Source: JBMOLC01 sp049324215 (GTDB taxonomy: Bacteria; Patescibacteriota; Microgenomatia; UBA8517). From it: a stretch of 21,420 nt of DNA. The notes beneath the pieces were generated by a model. It was not told the origin of the DNA and did no database searches. It worked only from the letters and a program-made list of their open reading frames with translations. Shown here in pieces: positions 1 through 7,300 of the stretch (positions are counted from its first letter, which is position 1; every line of letters starts with the position of its first letter). The translations under genes and the position numbers were made by a program. The stretch is taken from assembly GCA_049324215.1 (NCBI GenBank), contig JBMOLC010000005.1, forward strand, positions 1-21,420. The letters run 5' to 3'.

Positions 1-1412
1 TTTCCCAAGCCGAAGCCGGCAGAAAACGCCTGGCTTTTAACGAGCTTTTAATGCTGCAGATAAAAAATGTTTATCGGAAACTAACTTGGCAAAAAAATAA
101 ATTAGTCTACCGATTTAAGATCAACGCAGGCGTAGTTGCCTCTTTTGTTAAGTCTTTACCCTTTACCCTCACAGATTCCCAAGAGAGCGCCATTAAAGAA
201 ATTCTCGAAGATATTAAAAGGGATATCCCCATGAACAGACTTCTCGAGGGCGACGTTGGCAGTGGGAAAACCGTGGTTGCCGGAACCGCCATCTTTGCCT
301 CTTTTGTCAATGGCTATCAAAGTGTGGTTATGGCCCCCACCCAGATACTTGCCCAACAACACTACCAAACCCTGGGGAAACTCTACGAACCTTTCGGCAT
401 CAGGGTTGCCTTAATTACTTCGGAGACCAAAAAGAAAGATGTGGGAAAGGCCGACGTCTTTATTGGAACGCACGCCCTAATCCAGAGAAAAATTGATTTT
501 GACAAGGTTGGGCTGGTGGTCATTGACGAACAGCATCGATTTGGGGTCGAGCAAAGGGCCCACCTCGTAAGAAAAGTGGGGAAGAGAAGCTATGCCCCCC
601 ATGTTCTGACGATGACGGCGACCCCCATTCCCAGAACCGTTGCCTTGACGTTTTATGGAGACCTTGATTTATCAACCTTAAGGGAGTTACCGAAAGGTAG
701 AAAGAAAATTACAACCTGGGTCGTTCCTCGGGCTAAAAGAGATGGGGCATACAAATGGATAAAGGAAAAAATTAAGGAAGAAAAAATCCAGACGTTTATC
801 GTCTGCCCATTAATTGAGGAGTCCCAAAAAGAAACCATGGCGCAAGTTAGGGCGGCAACCAAAGAGTACGCAAACCTCAACAAAGTCTTTAAGGACTTAA
901 CCCTCGGACTCCTTCACGGAAAAATGCCCGCCAAAGACAAAAACACTGTTCTCGATAAATTTCGGGAAGGGAAGGTAAATATTTTGGTTTCGACTCCTGT
1001 TGTTGAGGTAGGAATAGATGTACCTAACGCCACCATCATGTTGGTTGAAGCCGCAGAAAGATTTGGCCTGGCACAGCTGCACCAACTAAGGGGTAGGGTG
1101 GGTAGGGGAGAGAGAAAGTCTTACTGCCTACTTTTTAGTGAGTCTAAATCCCAGAAGGTAGTAAGTAGACTCTATGCAATGACCAAAGATTTATCCGGTT
1201 TTGAACTTGCGGAACTAGACCTTACGCTCAGGGGGCCGGGCGAGGTTTTCGGAACACGTCAACATGGATTTCCGGAACTCAAAATCGCCACCTGGGACGA
1301 TATCGACTTAATTAGACAGGCCAAAAAAGTTGCCGAAGAAGCCTTCCTCATACCCGAGAGATATTCCGAACTTCACTCCTTCCTAGCCGAAAAACAAATT
1401 ATTGCCAACTAG
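1..1412 (+). CDS. recG: ATP-dependent DNA helicase RecG, 3' part (5' end outside window)
   Basis: RecG unwinds stalled replication forks and Holliday-junction-like branched DNA. The reading frame is open from base 3, so the gene starts upstream of the window. The first in-frame ATG (51) lies inside the conserved segment that links the wedge domain to the helicase core (RLAFNELLMLQ), so it is not the start. Counting from that ATG, one sees a Q-motif-like LTDSQ (40-44), Walker A GDVGSGKT (67-74), DEQH box (159-162), motif III MTATPIPRT (188-196), and then the C-terminal helicase lobe with STPVVEVGIDVP and QLRGRVGRG, ending in the RecG-specific RGPGEVFGTRQHG region. All helicase motifs are intact. 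The missing part is the N-terminal wedge (OB) domain. It is followed after 27 nt by rpmF on the same strand. Confidence 0.96.
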   Translation, partial: SQAEAGRKRLAFNELLMLQIKNVYRKLTWQKNKLVYRFKINAGVVASFVKSLPFTLTDSQESAIKEILEDIKRDIPMNRLLEGDVGSGKTVVAGTAIFASFVNGYQSVVMAPTQILAQQHYQTLGKLYEPFGIRVALITSETKKKDVGKADVFIGTHALIQRKIDFDKVGLVVIDEQHRFGVEQRAHLVRKVGKRSYAPHVLTMTATPIPRTVALTFYGDLDLSTLRELPKGRKKITTWVVPRAKRDGAYKWIKEKIKEEKIQTFIVCPLIEESQKETMAQVRAATKEYANLNKVFKDLTLGLLHGKMPAKDKNTVLDKFREGKVNILVSTPVVEVGIDVPNATIMLVEAAERFGLAQLHQLRGRVGRGERKSYCLLFSESKSQKVVSRLYAMTKDLSGFELAELDLTLRGPGEVFGTRQHGFPELKIATWDDIDLIRQAKKVAEEAFLIPERYSELHSFLAEKQIIAN

Positions 1413-1430
1413 CAGGCCTTACGATAAAAT
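1402..1430 (+). promoter_or_regulatory. Probable promoter of rpmF operon
   Basis: A -35 box TTGCCA (1402-1407), a 17-nt spacer and a -10 box TAAAAT (1425-1430) sit over the end of recG. The -10 ends 9 nt before the rpmF ATG, so the transcript would have almost no leader. There is no convincing Shine-Dalgarno sequence before the ATG. This is a motif match only. Confidence 0.5.
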
Positions 1431-1439
1431 TACCCGAGT

Positions 1440-1598
1440 ATGCCACCACTGCCGAAGAAAAAACACACCCGAGCCAGGAGCGGCAAAAGACGCGCCAAGG
1501 CAATGGCTGTTAGTCTCGGGGCTCTGACTAAGTGCGCTCACTGTGGTAAATTAAGACAACCGCATCGGGCTTGTCCTTACTGTGGCCATTACTCCTAA
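1440..1598 (+). CDS. rpmF: 50S ribosomal protein L32
   Basis: A 52-residue protein of the large ribosomal subunit, missed by length-filtered ORF calling. The N-terminus is basic (PKKKHTRARSGKRRA), as in L32. The C-terminal half holds a zinc ribbon with two CxxC pairs, CAHC and CPYC. Length and layout match bacterial L32. The start ATG at 1440 follows a TAAAAT box by 9 nt. The stop TAA (1596-1598) overlaps the nusB ATG by one base (TAATG), which suggests translational coupling. It is the first gene of a run that continues with nusB, an ACP-like gene and rnc. Confidence 0.95.
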   Translation: MPPLPKKKHTRARSGKRRAKAMAVSLGALTKCAHCGKLRQPHRACPYCGHYS

Positions 1599-1981
1599 TG
1601 AAAACTGCCCAAGATCCACGCCACCAAAAAAGACGCGAGGCTGTGAAGACGCTTTTTGCCGAGAGCTTCCACCCGCATCAACCCCAGACTTCGGAACTGG
1701 TAGAAAAAATCCTGGCCCAGAAAGAAACGCTCGACGCCAAAATTCAGGCCGCAGCCACAGCCTGGCCGATTGAGAGACTCAATAAAATTGACCTGGCAAT
1801 TTTGAGACTTGCAGTTTATGAGCTCATAACTAGCGATACTCCGCCGAAAGTTGTCATCGACGAGGCGGTTGAGCTTGCCAAGGAATTTGGCAGCGAGTCG
1901 TCTGCCTCTTTCGTCAATGGGGTCTTGGGAACGATTTACAAACAAGAGGAGGAAGAAAATGCCGCCAGAAGAGACGAATAA
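1598..1981 (+). CDS. nusB: Transcription antitermination factor NusB
   Basis: NusB is an all-helical RNA-binding protein that, with S10/NusE, forms the antitermination complex on rRNA operons. The 127-residue product has the family's signature C-terminal half: IDLAILRLAVYEL, then PPKVVIDEAVELAKEFG, then SASFVNGVLG. The N-terminal basic helix (RHQKRREAVK) fits the RNA-binding face. I chose the ATG at 1598 because it overlaps the rpmF stop. A TTG 27 nt upstream is in frame but lies inside rpmF. The 3' end overlaps the next gene, whose SD (GAGGAGGAAG, 1946-1955) lies within nusB. The length is normal for CPR NusB. Confidence 0.95.
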   Translation: MKTAQDPRHQKRREAVKTLFAESFHPHQPQTSELVEKILAQKETLDAKIQAAATAWPIERLNKIDLAILRLAVYELITSDTPPKVVIDEAVELAKEFGSESSASFVNGVLGTIYKQEEEENAARRDE

Positions 1982-2204
1982 AAAAGCAAAAATAATTGCC
2001 CACCTGGCCGAGCATATCGGGGTTGAGTCGGAGGACATTAGCGAGGAGGATTTTTTCCTCGATGACTTGCATATGAACCCGACCGAGATTAGCGATTTTG
2101 TCCATTCGCTTGAGGGCTTGGGTTTTGACATCTCAAAGCTCAACCTCGTCGAGATTGAAAGCGTGGGGGACTTGCTTGAAGCCTTGGGAGCCTCCGAGGT
2201 TTAA
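1959..2204 (+). CDS. Acyl-carrier-protein-like protein lacking the attachment serine
   Basis: An acidic 81-residue protein with the size, predicted four-helix pattern and spacing of acyl carrier protein, placed directly before rnc. Aligned on the conserved DDL (35-37), the canonical DDLxADSLDxxEL becomes DDLHMNPTEISDF. Pro41 then falls where ACP has its phosphopantetheine-accepting serine, and no serine is within three residues. The later helix (SVGDLLEAL) keeps the ACP pattern. It is therefore probably not a fatty-acid carrier and may be a structural or regulatory relative. It has a strong SD (GAGGAGGAAG) inside nusB, overlaps nusB by 23 nt, and ends 4 nt before rnc. ACP-fold membership is fairly clear; function is unknown. 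Confidence 0.8.
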   Translation: MPPEETNKKAKIIAHLAEHIGVESEDISEEDFFLDDLHMNPTEISDFVHSLEGLGFDISKLNLVEIESVGDLLEALGASEV

Positions 2205-2208
2205 ATCA

Positions 2209-2877
2209 ATGACCGATATAGGCAAACTCAAAAATCTCTTTCGCAATAAGGATTTACTGACGTTGGCTTTGACGCATAAGTCGTGGGTCAATGAACACCC
2301 CGGCGTTCGAGGCACCAATGAAAGACTGGAATTTCTGGGAGACGCGGTCCTCGAGTTTATCGTCTCCAAAGAACTCTACGAAAAATTCCCCGACAAAGAA
2401 GAGGGTTATCTGACGGCCTTGAGAGCCAACCTGGTGAACACTGAAAATTTGTCAGCCGTAGCCCAAAAACTTGAGGTTGGCCAGGCCCTTTTTCTCTCAA
2501 GAGGAGAGGAGGAAGGGGGAGGAAGAGAAAACCCCTCGCTTCTGGCTGACACGGTTGAGGCTCTAATCGGAGCCCTTTTTCTGGATCAAGGAGTTGCGGT
2601 CGCCTCCGAATTCATCCGCCAGAATATAATCGTTGAGATTGCCCAGAAGGTCAGCGGCCCCCTCAAGGACCCCAAAAGTAGGCTCCAAGAAGATGTTCAA
2701 AAGGAAGGCCTGCCTGCCCCCAGATACAAAGTCATCGAAGAGAGCGGCCCCGACCACAACAAAAAATTCGTCGTCGAAGTTTTTGTCAATGGGAAGTCCT
2801 GGGGGAAGGGGGAAGGAAAAAGTAAGAGTCGGGCAGAACAGGAGGCAGCTTTAGTCGCCCTCAAGAAATCCTTGTAG
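2209..2877 (+). CDS. rnc: Ribonuclease III
   Basis: Double-strand-specific endoribonuclease that processes rRNA precursors and structured mRNAs. The 222-residue protein has both standard domains. The catalytic domain (about 1-150) carries NERLEFLGDAVL with E38, E41 and D45, and DTVEALIGALFLDQG with D114 and E117. These are the metal-binding residues at their usual spacing. The dsRNA-binding domain (about 153-222) begins DPKSRLQE and ends in the conserved basic-Ala helix (KSRAEQEAA). An in-frame extension to 2098 exists but overlaps the ACP-like gene; the ATG at 2209 gives the normal N-terminus and a 4-nt gap. Confidence 0.96.
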   Translation: MTDIGKLKNLFRNKDLLTLALTHKSWVNEHPGVRGTNERLEFLGDAVLEFIVSKELYEKFPDKEEGYLTALRANLVNTENLSAVAQKLEVGQALFLSRGEEEGGGRENPSLLADTVEALIGALFLDQGVAVASEFIRQNIIVEIAQKVSGPLKDPKSRLQEDVQKEGLPAPRYKVIEESGPDHNKKFVVEVFVNGKSWGKGEGKSKSRAEQEAALVALKKSL

Positions 2878-2900
2878 TTTGACTTACTTACTGCTAAAAT
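2872..2900 (+). promoter_or_regulatory. Probable rpsP promoter (extended -10)
   Basis: TTGTAG (2872-2877, overlapping the rnc stop), a 17-nt spacer and an extended -10 TGCTAAAAT (2892-2900). The -10 ends 6 nt before the rpsP ATG, so the mRNA should be leaderless. There is no SD in front of the gene, which agrees. Confidence 0.55.
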
Positions 2901-2906
2901 TTGCCG

Positions 2907-3128
2907 ATGGTGACAATCCGTTTACACCCCACAGGGGCAAAGAAAAAGCCTTTTTATCGAATTGTAGCAATTGACGCAAGGCAGAAATTGGCCGCTTCTC
3001 CCCTGGAAATACTTGGCTTTTGGCACCCGCAAAAAGACACCTTGAAGCTTGATAGAGAAAAACTTGCGGCCTGGGTCCAAAAAGGCGCTCGGGTTTCTAA
3101 CGCCGTTGCCAAGCTTTTGCCAAAATGA
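2907..3128 (+). CDS. rpsP: 30S ribosomal protein S16
   Basis: Small-subunit protein needed for 30S assembly. The 73-residue sequence has the S16 N-terminus MVTIRLHPTGAKKKPFYRIV followed by the LEILGFWHP strand-turn and a C-terminal helix region (WVQKGARVSNAVAKLL). I chose the ATG at 2907 because S16 proteins begin at M(V/A)xIRL. The in-frame TTG at 2901 would add two residues and fall against the -10 box. The final ATGA overlaps the khpA start by 4 nt, the classic rpsP-khpA pairing. Confidence 0.96.
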   Translation: MVTIRLHPTGAKKKPFYRIVAIDARQKLAASPLEILGFWHPQKDTLKLDREKLAAWVQKGARVSNAVAKLLPK

Positions 3129-3358
3129 GGCAACTTCTGGATTTTATCTTAGCGGGAATAGTCGGGGCTCAAGGCTACGAAATCGAGGAAAACCTCGAAG
3201 GGGATAGAAGTAACTTTATCATCAAGGCTCCTAATGAGTCCATCGGAATTATCATCGGCAAGGGGGGGAGGATAGTCAAAGCCATTAGAAACTTAATGAA
3301 GGTTAGGGCAACCCTCGAGAAAAAAGGAGTAACTCTGTCGGTTGAGCCAAAGGAATAA
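3125..3358 (+). CDS. khpA: KH-domain RNA-binding protein KhpA (YlqC family)
   Basis: A 77-residue single KH domain. The RNA-binding GxxG loop is visible as IIGKGGR (residues 43-49), preceded by the family's N-terminal helix (LLDFILAGIV). KhpA binds many RNAs and, in Firmicutes, works with KhpB in cell-shape control. It starts inside the rpsP stop (ATGA overlap), so it is co-translated with rpsP. The usual downstream rimM-trmD-rplS genes are absent; the gene abuts the convergent pilus operon with only 2 nt between stops. Confidence 0.92.
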   Translation: MRQLLDFILAGIVGAQGYEIEENLEGDRSNFIIKAPNESIGIIIGKGGRIVKAIRNLMKVRATLEKKGVTLSVEPKE

Positions 3359-3360
3359 GT

Positions 3361-4038
3361 CTAATCGAAGGGATTTTCCCGAACTCCCGGCTCCTGGGGA
3401 GTAAGACGGCTAAAGGTCGGTAGAGTTAGGCTCGTAAGTTTATCCAAAAGCTCTCTTTCTTCACTTGTTAGGTCGTAAACCGCCTCCGTCAGGGAAGGAA
3501 GCTTAGTGGGGTAGGTCGCGAAATAGACCCTGACGGTGACATTGGCGCTGGCAACTGACCCCGCCTGGTTTATCTTGGCCTTTTCGACTGTCGAAAGAGG
3601 AGCCAGGGTCGAGAGACTTTTAAGAAAACTGACAACGGCAGTGAGCCCCCCGTCAACCCCAAAAGAAACGTCTACCGAGGAGACAGACGGATTCTCGGCC
3701 TGAGACGCAATCTTAAAACTGGTAACGGTCAGTCCATTTACCAAGGCTATGTTTCTAATCTGCGCCAGCATGGTCAGAGCTGGATTTTTCTCTGGTATGG
3801 CATTAGCCGATGCATCCACGAAACTCAAAATATCAACTTCAACCTGCCTTAAGAGAGATTCTTTCTGCGAGAGAATGTTTTGCGTCTTTCTCCCCTCGGC
3901 TATTTTTGCCCTCTGGTCGGTTATTCTCGCCAGCCCTATTTTTAGTGCCAAGATAAAAAGGAAAATAGAGAGAGTGATATAGACAAAAGGAACTAAAAGG
4001 GTTGAAAGGTTGGGTGATAAAAGGCTATTTTTTCTCAT
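3361..4038 (-). CDS. pilO: PilO-like type IV pilus inner-membrane assembly protein
   Basis: A 225-residue bitopic protein and the last gene of a pilX-pilM-pilN-pilO type cluster. There is a short cytoplasmic N-terminus, one transmembrane helix (about 11-37), a coiled-coil-like stretch (about 38-75) and a periplasm-type domain. This is the PilO layout, and PilO forms the alignment complex with PilN. The start ATG overlaps the upstream pilN stop by 4 nt. Sequence similarity to canonical PilO is low by eye, so the call rests on topology, length and position. Its stop faces khpA convergently 2 nt away, with no room for a separate terminator. Confidence 0.65.
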   Translation of the reverse strand: MRKNSLLSPNLSTLLVPFVYITLSIFLFILALKIGLARITDQRAKIAEGRKTQNILSQKESLLRQVEVDILSFVDASANAIPEKNPALTMLAQIRNIALVNGLTVTSFKIASQAENPSVSSVDVSFGVDGGLTAVVSFLKSLSTLAPLSTVEKAKINQAGSVASANVTVRVYFATYPTKLPSLTEAVYDLTSEERELLDKLTSLTLPTFSRLTPQEPGVRENPFD

Positions 4039-4562
4039 TTATTGGAAAAGACAAAACTGGGAACGTAGCCGGCGTTGGGATTAAAACTAAAGGAGACCAG
4101 TTCGACTTTCTTGAAGGCGTCTTGGGAGATGACCTGGGCCATCAGTTGGGTTAAACCCTGGGAAGAGCTGGCCACAAAAGTCGTATCGAGAGAATCTTTG
4201 GCGACAATTGCCTCACTTAAGGAAACGTCGGCGGAAAGTCCACTGACAATTTTCCCGAGGCCGTCAACTTCATCAAGGCCGCTCTCTACCCCCAGAACTT
4301 GCTTGGCCTTTGTGAGTCTGTCTTTGACCAGAATCAGCCTCTGTTCAGTCGCCTCCAGAGATTTGATTGAGACTTTTAACTCTTCGGAGCGGCTACTTAG
4401 GCTATTTATCGTTAGAGAATTAAGAACAAAAAAGGCAGCCATTCCCAAGACTGCTAGAAAAAAGGTGAGAAAGGAGACAATTGCTAAGTTTTTGAGAAGC
4501 GTGGCTATTTTGACGATTGGCCCTTTAGGGGAAAGGTCGGTCGGCAAGAGGTTTATGGCCAT
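4035..4562 (-). CDS. pilN: PilN-like type IV pilus assembly protein
   Basis: A 175-residue bitopic protein starting MAINLLP. The xINLLP motif just before the membrane is the PilN signature that docks into PilM. One transmembrane helix (about 24-47) is followed by a heptad-like region and a small extracytoplasmic domain. A GTG at 4565 overlaps the pilM stop and is a possible start one codon upstream. I prefer the ATG at 4562 because AGGAG lies 6 nt in front of it. Its 3' end overlaps the pilO start by 4 nt. Confidence 0.85.
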   Translation of the reverse strand: MAINLLPTDLSPKGPIVKIATLLKNLAIVSFLTFFLAVLGMAAFFVLNSLTINSLSSRSEELKVSIKSLEATEQRLILVKDRLTKAKQVLGVESGLDEVDGLGKIVSGLSADVSLSEAIVAKDSLDTTFVASSSQGLTQLMAQVISQDAFKKVELVSFSFNPNAGYVPSFVFSNK

Positions 4563-4564
4563 CA

Positions 4565-5575
4565 CTAGCTCCTTTCTGCAAGTCCGACGGCGATGGCATA
4601 AAGCGGTGCATAGGGCGTAAGAGCCCTAGCAACTTCGGGGTCCAGGCTAACTTTGGCGAAAGGATCGCCGATGACAACCTCAATCCCCATCAGTTTGGTC
4701 AGAAACGAAAGAGCTTCCGGCATCCCCGCGGTACCTCCTGCCAAGACCACTGACTTTGGGGCTTCTCCCTTTTCTTCCGTCTGATAGAAATGGACTGCTT
4801 TTTTCAGCTCGTCAACCACCATTCTAAAAACTGGGTCGAGTGCTCCCCTTATCTTGCCTTCAAGTTGACCCCCGGAAAGCCCATAAGCCCGTTTATATTC
4901 TTCGGCTTGGGACATCTCAACTCCAAGGCTCTGGGCAACCGCCCGGGTAAAAGCCTCCCCAGCAGTCGGGATAGTCCTGGTAAACGCCAATTGTCCGTTT
5001 TTGACAACCGCAATATCGGTTGAGCGAGCCCCGAAATCAACCAGAAGTACCGTCTGGCCCCCGGGTGCAAGCGAACGGGCCAGAGCCATAAGTTCCGTCT
5101 CAACGGCAACGACCGTTAGACCAGCCATTTGGACAACTTTAACGTAAGCCTCAATGATATTTCTGGGGGCGGCAACCAATAAAACCGCAACTTCCGGAGG
5201 AGTCGTATTCTCTCTTCGTTCAATAATTGTGTGCTGAATGATAGCTTCGTTAACCGGGATGGGAATGTATTGCTCGGCTTCCCACTTAACGGCTGAAGCT
5301 ATTTCTTGGTCGGTTAAGGGCGGGAATTTTATCGTTCGAGTAAAAACCTGGGGTTCGGGCAGGGCAACAACTACTTCTTTGGCCGAGACCTTGGCTTCGC
5401 GGTGGAGTTTGCGAATGACGTCAGCCAGGGCCAGGAGTTCTTTTTCGTCTTTGGCGTGCTCCGGGGTTACCCCCTGATAACCCACGATTCCGGAACCTCT
5501 AAGGCGGAGGGTGTTCCCATCTTTTTCAAGCTCAACGATTTTTATGGTTTTACTGCCGATGTCTATTCCGACCAT
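4565..5575 (-). CDS. pilM: Type IV pilus assembly ATPase-fold protein PilM
   Basis: A 336-residue actin-fold cytoplasmic protein that binds PilN and anchors the pilus machinery. Visible motifs are the phosphate-1 loop GIDIGSKTIKIVEL (3-16), the PilM-typical WEAEQYIPI (98-106), the phosphate-2 segment VDFGARSTD (179-187), the adenosine loop VLAGGTAGMPE near 277-287, and the C-terminal YAIAVGLAER. Length is as expected. The start follows the PilX-like stop by 5 nt. There is no clear SD, so translation may be coupled. Confidence 0.94.
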   Translation of the reverse strand: MVGIDIGSKTIKIVELEKDGNTLRLRGSGIVGYQGVTPEHAKDEKELLALADVIRKLHREAKVSAKEVVVALPEPQVFTRTIKFPPLTDQEIASAVKWEAEQYIPIPVNEAIIQHTIIERRENTTPPEVAVLLVAAPRNIIEAYVKVVQMAGLTVVAVETELMALARSLAPGGQTVLLVDFGARSTDIAVVKNGQLAFTRTIPTAGEAFTRAVAQSLGVEMSQAEEYKRAYGLSGGQLEGKIRGALDPVFRMVVDELKKAVHFYQTEEKGEAPKSVVLAGGTAGMPEALSFLTKLMGIEVVIGDPFAKVSLDPEVARALTPYAPLYAIAVGLAERS

Positions 5576-5580
5576 GGAAA

Positions 5581-6480
5581 TTATTTGGTAATGCCGGGCG
5601 GGCTAAAAACGGCCGCGTCAAAAACGTCCGGCGGTTCGCCCCAGCCCTGAAAAACGTCTATTCTCCGGTTCGCCTCACCCGAAGAGCCGGTAGACTCTAT
5701 CCTTAGCCCCTGTGAGGGAAGAAGGGTATTCCCGGCAAAATTTACGTTTAAGCCAACTTCGTGGGCGCTATCGCTATTATAGAAAATCCTGACCTTGGCA
5801 TACTGGAGTCCGTTTTGAACCCCGTAAGAGCCTGCGGGAACTCCCAAGGTGGCCAGGTCGAGAGTCTTCTGAAACTCAAAAGTCTCGGTTCCAATTGTAC
5901 ACGTACCGGCATCGGGGGCAGAGAAATTATTTGAGGCACGTCTGGCGGAATAAGGGTCGGCCGTATCCCTGGCAATTCTAACGGTAGAATAGTCACCGGG
6001 TGTTACCGCATAAAAAGTGCTCACCTCTATTGCCGGGGTGGTAGGACCTCCTGCAGGCGTTCCCGCTTTTCCCCAACAAACCTTTATCTGTCTCCCCGTA
6101 AAACAAGGGTACTGAGCATTACAAACGAGATCTCCGCTTGTCGGGTCGTGGGCAACAAACCAAAAAATCTGTGACTCGCCTGATGCTAGGGCAAAAGGAC
6201 TGGCGAATTCTTGGCTCCCTATAGCATAGGAGGCAACGTCCGCCGTAAAGGTCGCGTCGCCTATCTGGGTTGGGCCAATGTCGGTTCCGACTATCAGGGC
6301 TTGTTCTACCCCCGCCTCAGCCGCAGAGAAAGCCCGGAGGGCCTCTTCTCCCCGCGAGGTAACCGCGATATCTGTTATGGTTCGGGAGAGGATGGAGAGA
6401 ATGATGGTCAAAACAACAGCCATGGACAAAAGCACAAGAAGAAGTGCCTGGCCGCTCTCTCTTTTCGGCAGGGAAGACAT
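5581..6480 (-). CDS. PilX N-terminal-like pilus assembly/minor pilin protein
   Basis: A 299-residue exported protein, first gene of the pilus operon. After a basic N-terminus (MSSLPKRESG) comes a hydrophobic helix (about 11-32) and then a pilin-type polar helix containing FSAAEAGVEQAL (about 50-61), the hallmark of the PilX N-terminal domain. The remainder is a beta-rich domain with four cysteines, CNAQYPC and C..GTC-like pairs that may form disulfides. It is followed directly by pilM. Its promoter and first 16 codons are duplicated about 0.9 kb upstream at 7324-7427, on the far side of an inserted toxin-like cassette. Confidence 0.8.
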   Translation of the reverse strand: MSSLPKRESGQALLLVLLSMAVVLTIILSILSRTITDIAVTSRGEEALRAFSAAEAGVEQALIVGTDIGPTQIGDATFTADVASYAIGSQEFASPFALASGESQIFWFVAHDPTSGDLVCNAQYPCFTGRQIKVCWGKAGTPAGGPTTPAIEVSTFYAVTPGDYSTVRIARDTADPYSARRASNNFSAPDAGTCTIGTETFEFQKTLDLATLGVPAGSYGVQNGLQYAKVRIFYNSDSAHEVGLNVNFAGNTLLPSQGLRIESTGSSGEANRRIDVFQGWGEPPDVFDAAVFSPPGITK

Positions 6481-6519
6481 AGATAATTCAGTTTAACAAT
6501 GAAAGAAATAAAGGTCAAT
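6434..6519. repeat. Direct repeat copy A (pilX promoter and first codons)
   Basis: This segment matches 7343-7428 at a constant offset of 909 nt. Bases 6434-6500 agree at 64 of 67 positions, with 41 identical in a row (6460-6500). After a diverged stretch (6501-6512), GGTCAAT (6513-6519) is identical again. Copy A contains the live pilX start and its promoter. The two copies bracket the DUF6922/AbiEii cassette. Confidence 0.9.
6490..6518 (-). promoter_or_regulatory. Promoter of the pilX-pilM-pilN-pilO operon (copy A)
   Basis: On the minus strand: -35 TTGACC (6518-6513), a 17-nt spacer, and -10 TAAACT (6495-6490), preceded by TGT and so an extended -10. The -10 ends 9 nt before the pilX ATG, predicting a nearly leaderless mRNA. 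Support beyond consensus matching comes from copy B, where the spacer has diverged but both hexamers and the spacing are identical. Confidence 0.6.
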
Positions 6520-6530
6520 CGCTTTAAAAC

Positions 6531-7031
6531 TTAACCTTTAAACAAACTGGCTTTAGTGAGGGCTTGTTTTATTTTCTCATCCGGAGTTTCAAAACCCTTA
6601 AGATAATCGATTTCTTCGGAAATGAAAAATAAATCAACATAGTCTTTCCATTTGGCCCTTCTTCCCAAAGAGAATGCTTTCATTGCGCCCAGCGTTAAAA
6701 TGTCCGGCATGGCGATGATGCCTGGCAATTTCTCAGAAAATACTATCCTGAATGGATACTTGTAAAAAGTCATTTTTACCGAATCGACAAAAAGCGTCAA
6801 TTCGTTCGGTCTCTCAACAGAAACATTCTGGATATGATATCGGTCCCTGATAACTTCCTTAACGCTATCTTGCTCAAAATCCTCTAGGGTAAACAAATCG
6901 AAATCGACGGATCGTCTGTGGCCGAGTTGCAAAGCAACGGCGGTTCCGCCCACCAGTCCGAATTGGGGAGAAAATTTTTCTAGCAGGGGAAAAAGCTTTT
7001 TCTGCTCGAGGGTCAAAACTTCTTCATGCAT
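6531..7031 (-). CDS. AbiEii/AbiGii-type nucleotidyltransferase toxin, probably C-terminally truncated
   Basis: A 166-residue nucleotidyltransferase-fold protein of the AbiEii (DUF1814) family, the toxin half of type IV-like toxin-antitoxin and abortive-infection pairs. Visible motifs are VGGTAVALQLGHRRSVDFDLF (about 27-47), with the GG and DxD metal site, then GAMKAFSLGRRAKWKDYVDLFF (about 129-150), the conserved second half of the active site. Related proteins usually continue past this point with a segment of the type FxxxLFLxQLxYxxD. Here the frame stops about 25 residues after KDYVDL, 12 nt from direct repeat copy A, so the C-terminus is probably missing. It overlaps the upstream partner by 8 nt. 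Whether it is still active is unclear. Confidence 0.8.
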   Translation of the reverse strand: MHEEVLTLEQKKLFPLLEKFSPQFGLVGGTAVALQLGHRRSVDFDLFTLEDFEQDSVKEVIRDRYHIQNVSVERPNELTLFVDSVKMTFYKYPFRIVFSEKLPGIIAMPDILTLGAMKAFSLGRRAKWKDYVDLFFISEEIDYLKGFETPDEKIKQALTKASLFKG

Positions 7032-7287
7032 ACCTGGCGAGATAATTGGAGAAATAATTTATTGTCTGGGGTTTCAAATTTACTCTCTTTTGCCCCATGA
7101 TTTCTTTAAAAAGAAGATTGATTTTCTTGATACCCAGCGCTTTTTCTGCCAGGAGGTAATCTTCCCAGGTTCCATAGTTTAAAATATGCTCCAACATACT
7201 TTTCTGGGATAGCTCTCCAGGATTAGCCACATCCCAAGCCAGGTAGGGTTTACTCTTAAACAACTCCTCAAGCGCTCTCATGTTCAT
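7024..7287 (-). CDS. DUF6922-like small protein, putative partner of AbiEii
   Basis: An 87-residue helical protein with PYLAWDVANPGEL near the N-terminus, then LNYGTWEDYLLAEKALG and a C-terminal NLKPQTINYF. This pattern (L.WDV, yGtwED, LxPxT) is typical of DUF6922 proteins encoded upstream of AbiEii-like nucleotidyltransferases in CPR genomes. It is likely the antitoxin or DNA-binding half. It overlaps the toxin gene by 8 nt. The ATG at 7287 is only 4 nt after a TATAAT box; the ATG at 7281 (third codon) fits a leaderless start better. An 11-bp palindrome overlaps the promoter. Family assignment is from memory of the pattern. Confidence 0.65.
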   Translation of the reverse strand: MNMRALEELFKSKPYLAWDVANPGELSQKSMLEHILNYGTWEDYLLAEKALGIKKINLLFKEIMGQKRVNLKPQTINYFSNYLARYA

Positions 7288-7291
7288 TTAT

Positions 7292-7300
7292 ATTATATCA
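7292..7300 (-). promoter_or_regulatory. Extended -10 promoter of the DUF6922/AbiEii cassette
   Basis: Minus-strand TGATATAAT (7300-7292) is a perfect TATAAT with the TGn extension. There is no good -35 at 17 nt, which an extended -10 does not need. It lies 4 nt before the first and 10 nt before the second candidate ATG. Five of its bases belong to one arm of the 7296-7337 palindrome. Confidence 0.55.

Noticed and set aside
51..53. ATG as the start of recG
   Set aside because: The frame is open to base 3 and the upstream residues match conserved RecG sequence, so the gene begins outside the window.
1595..2143. 182-codon minus-strand frame over nusB and the ACP-like gene
   Set aside because: It is antisense to two well-supported genes, and its composition does not look like a real protein.
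4075..4620. 181-codon plus-strand frame opposite pilN
   Set aside because: It is antisense to the pilN/pilM overlap and has no family features.
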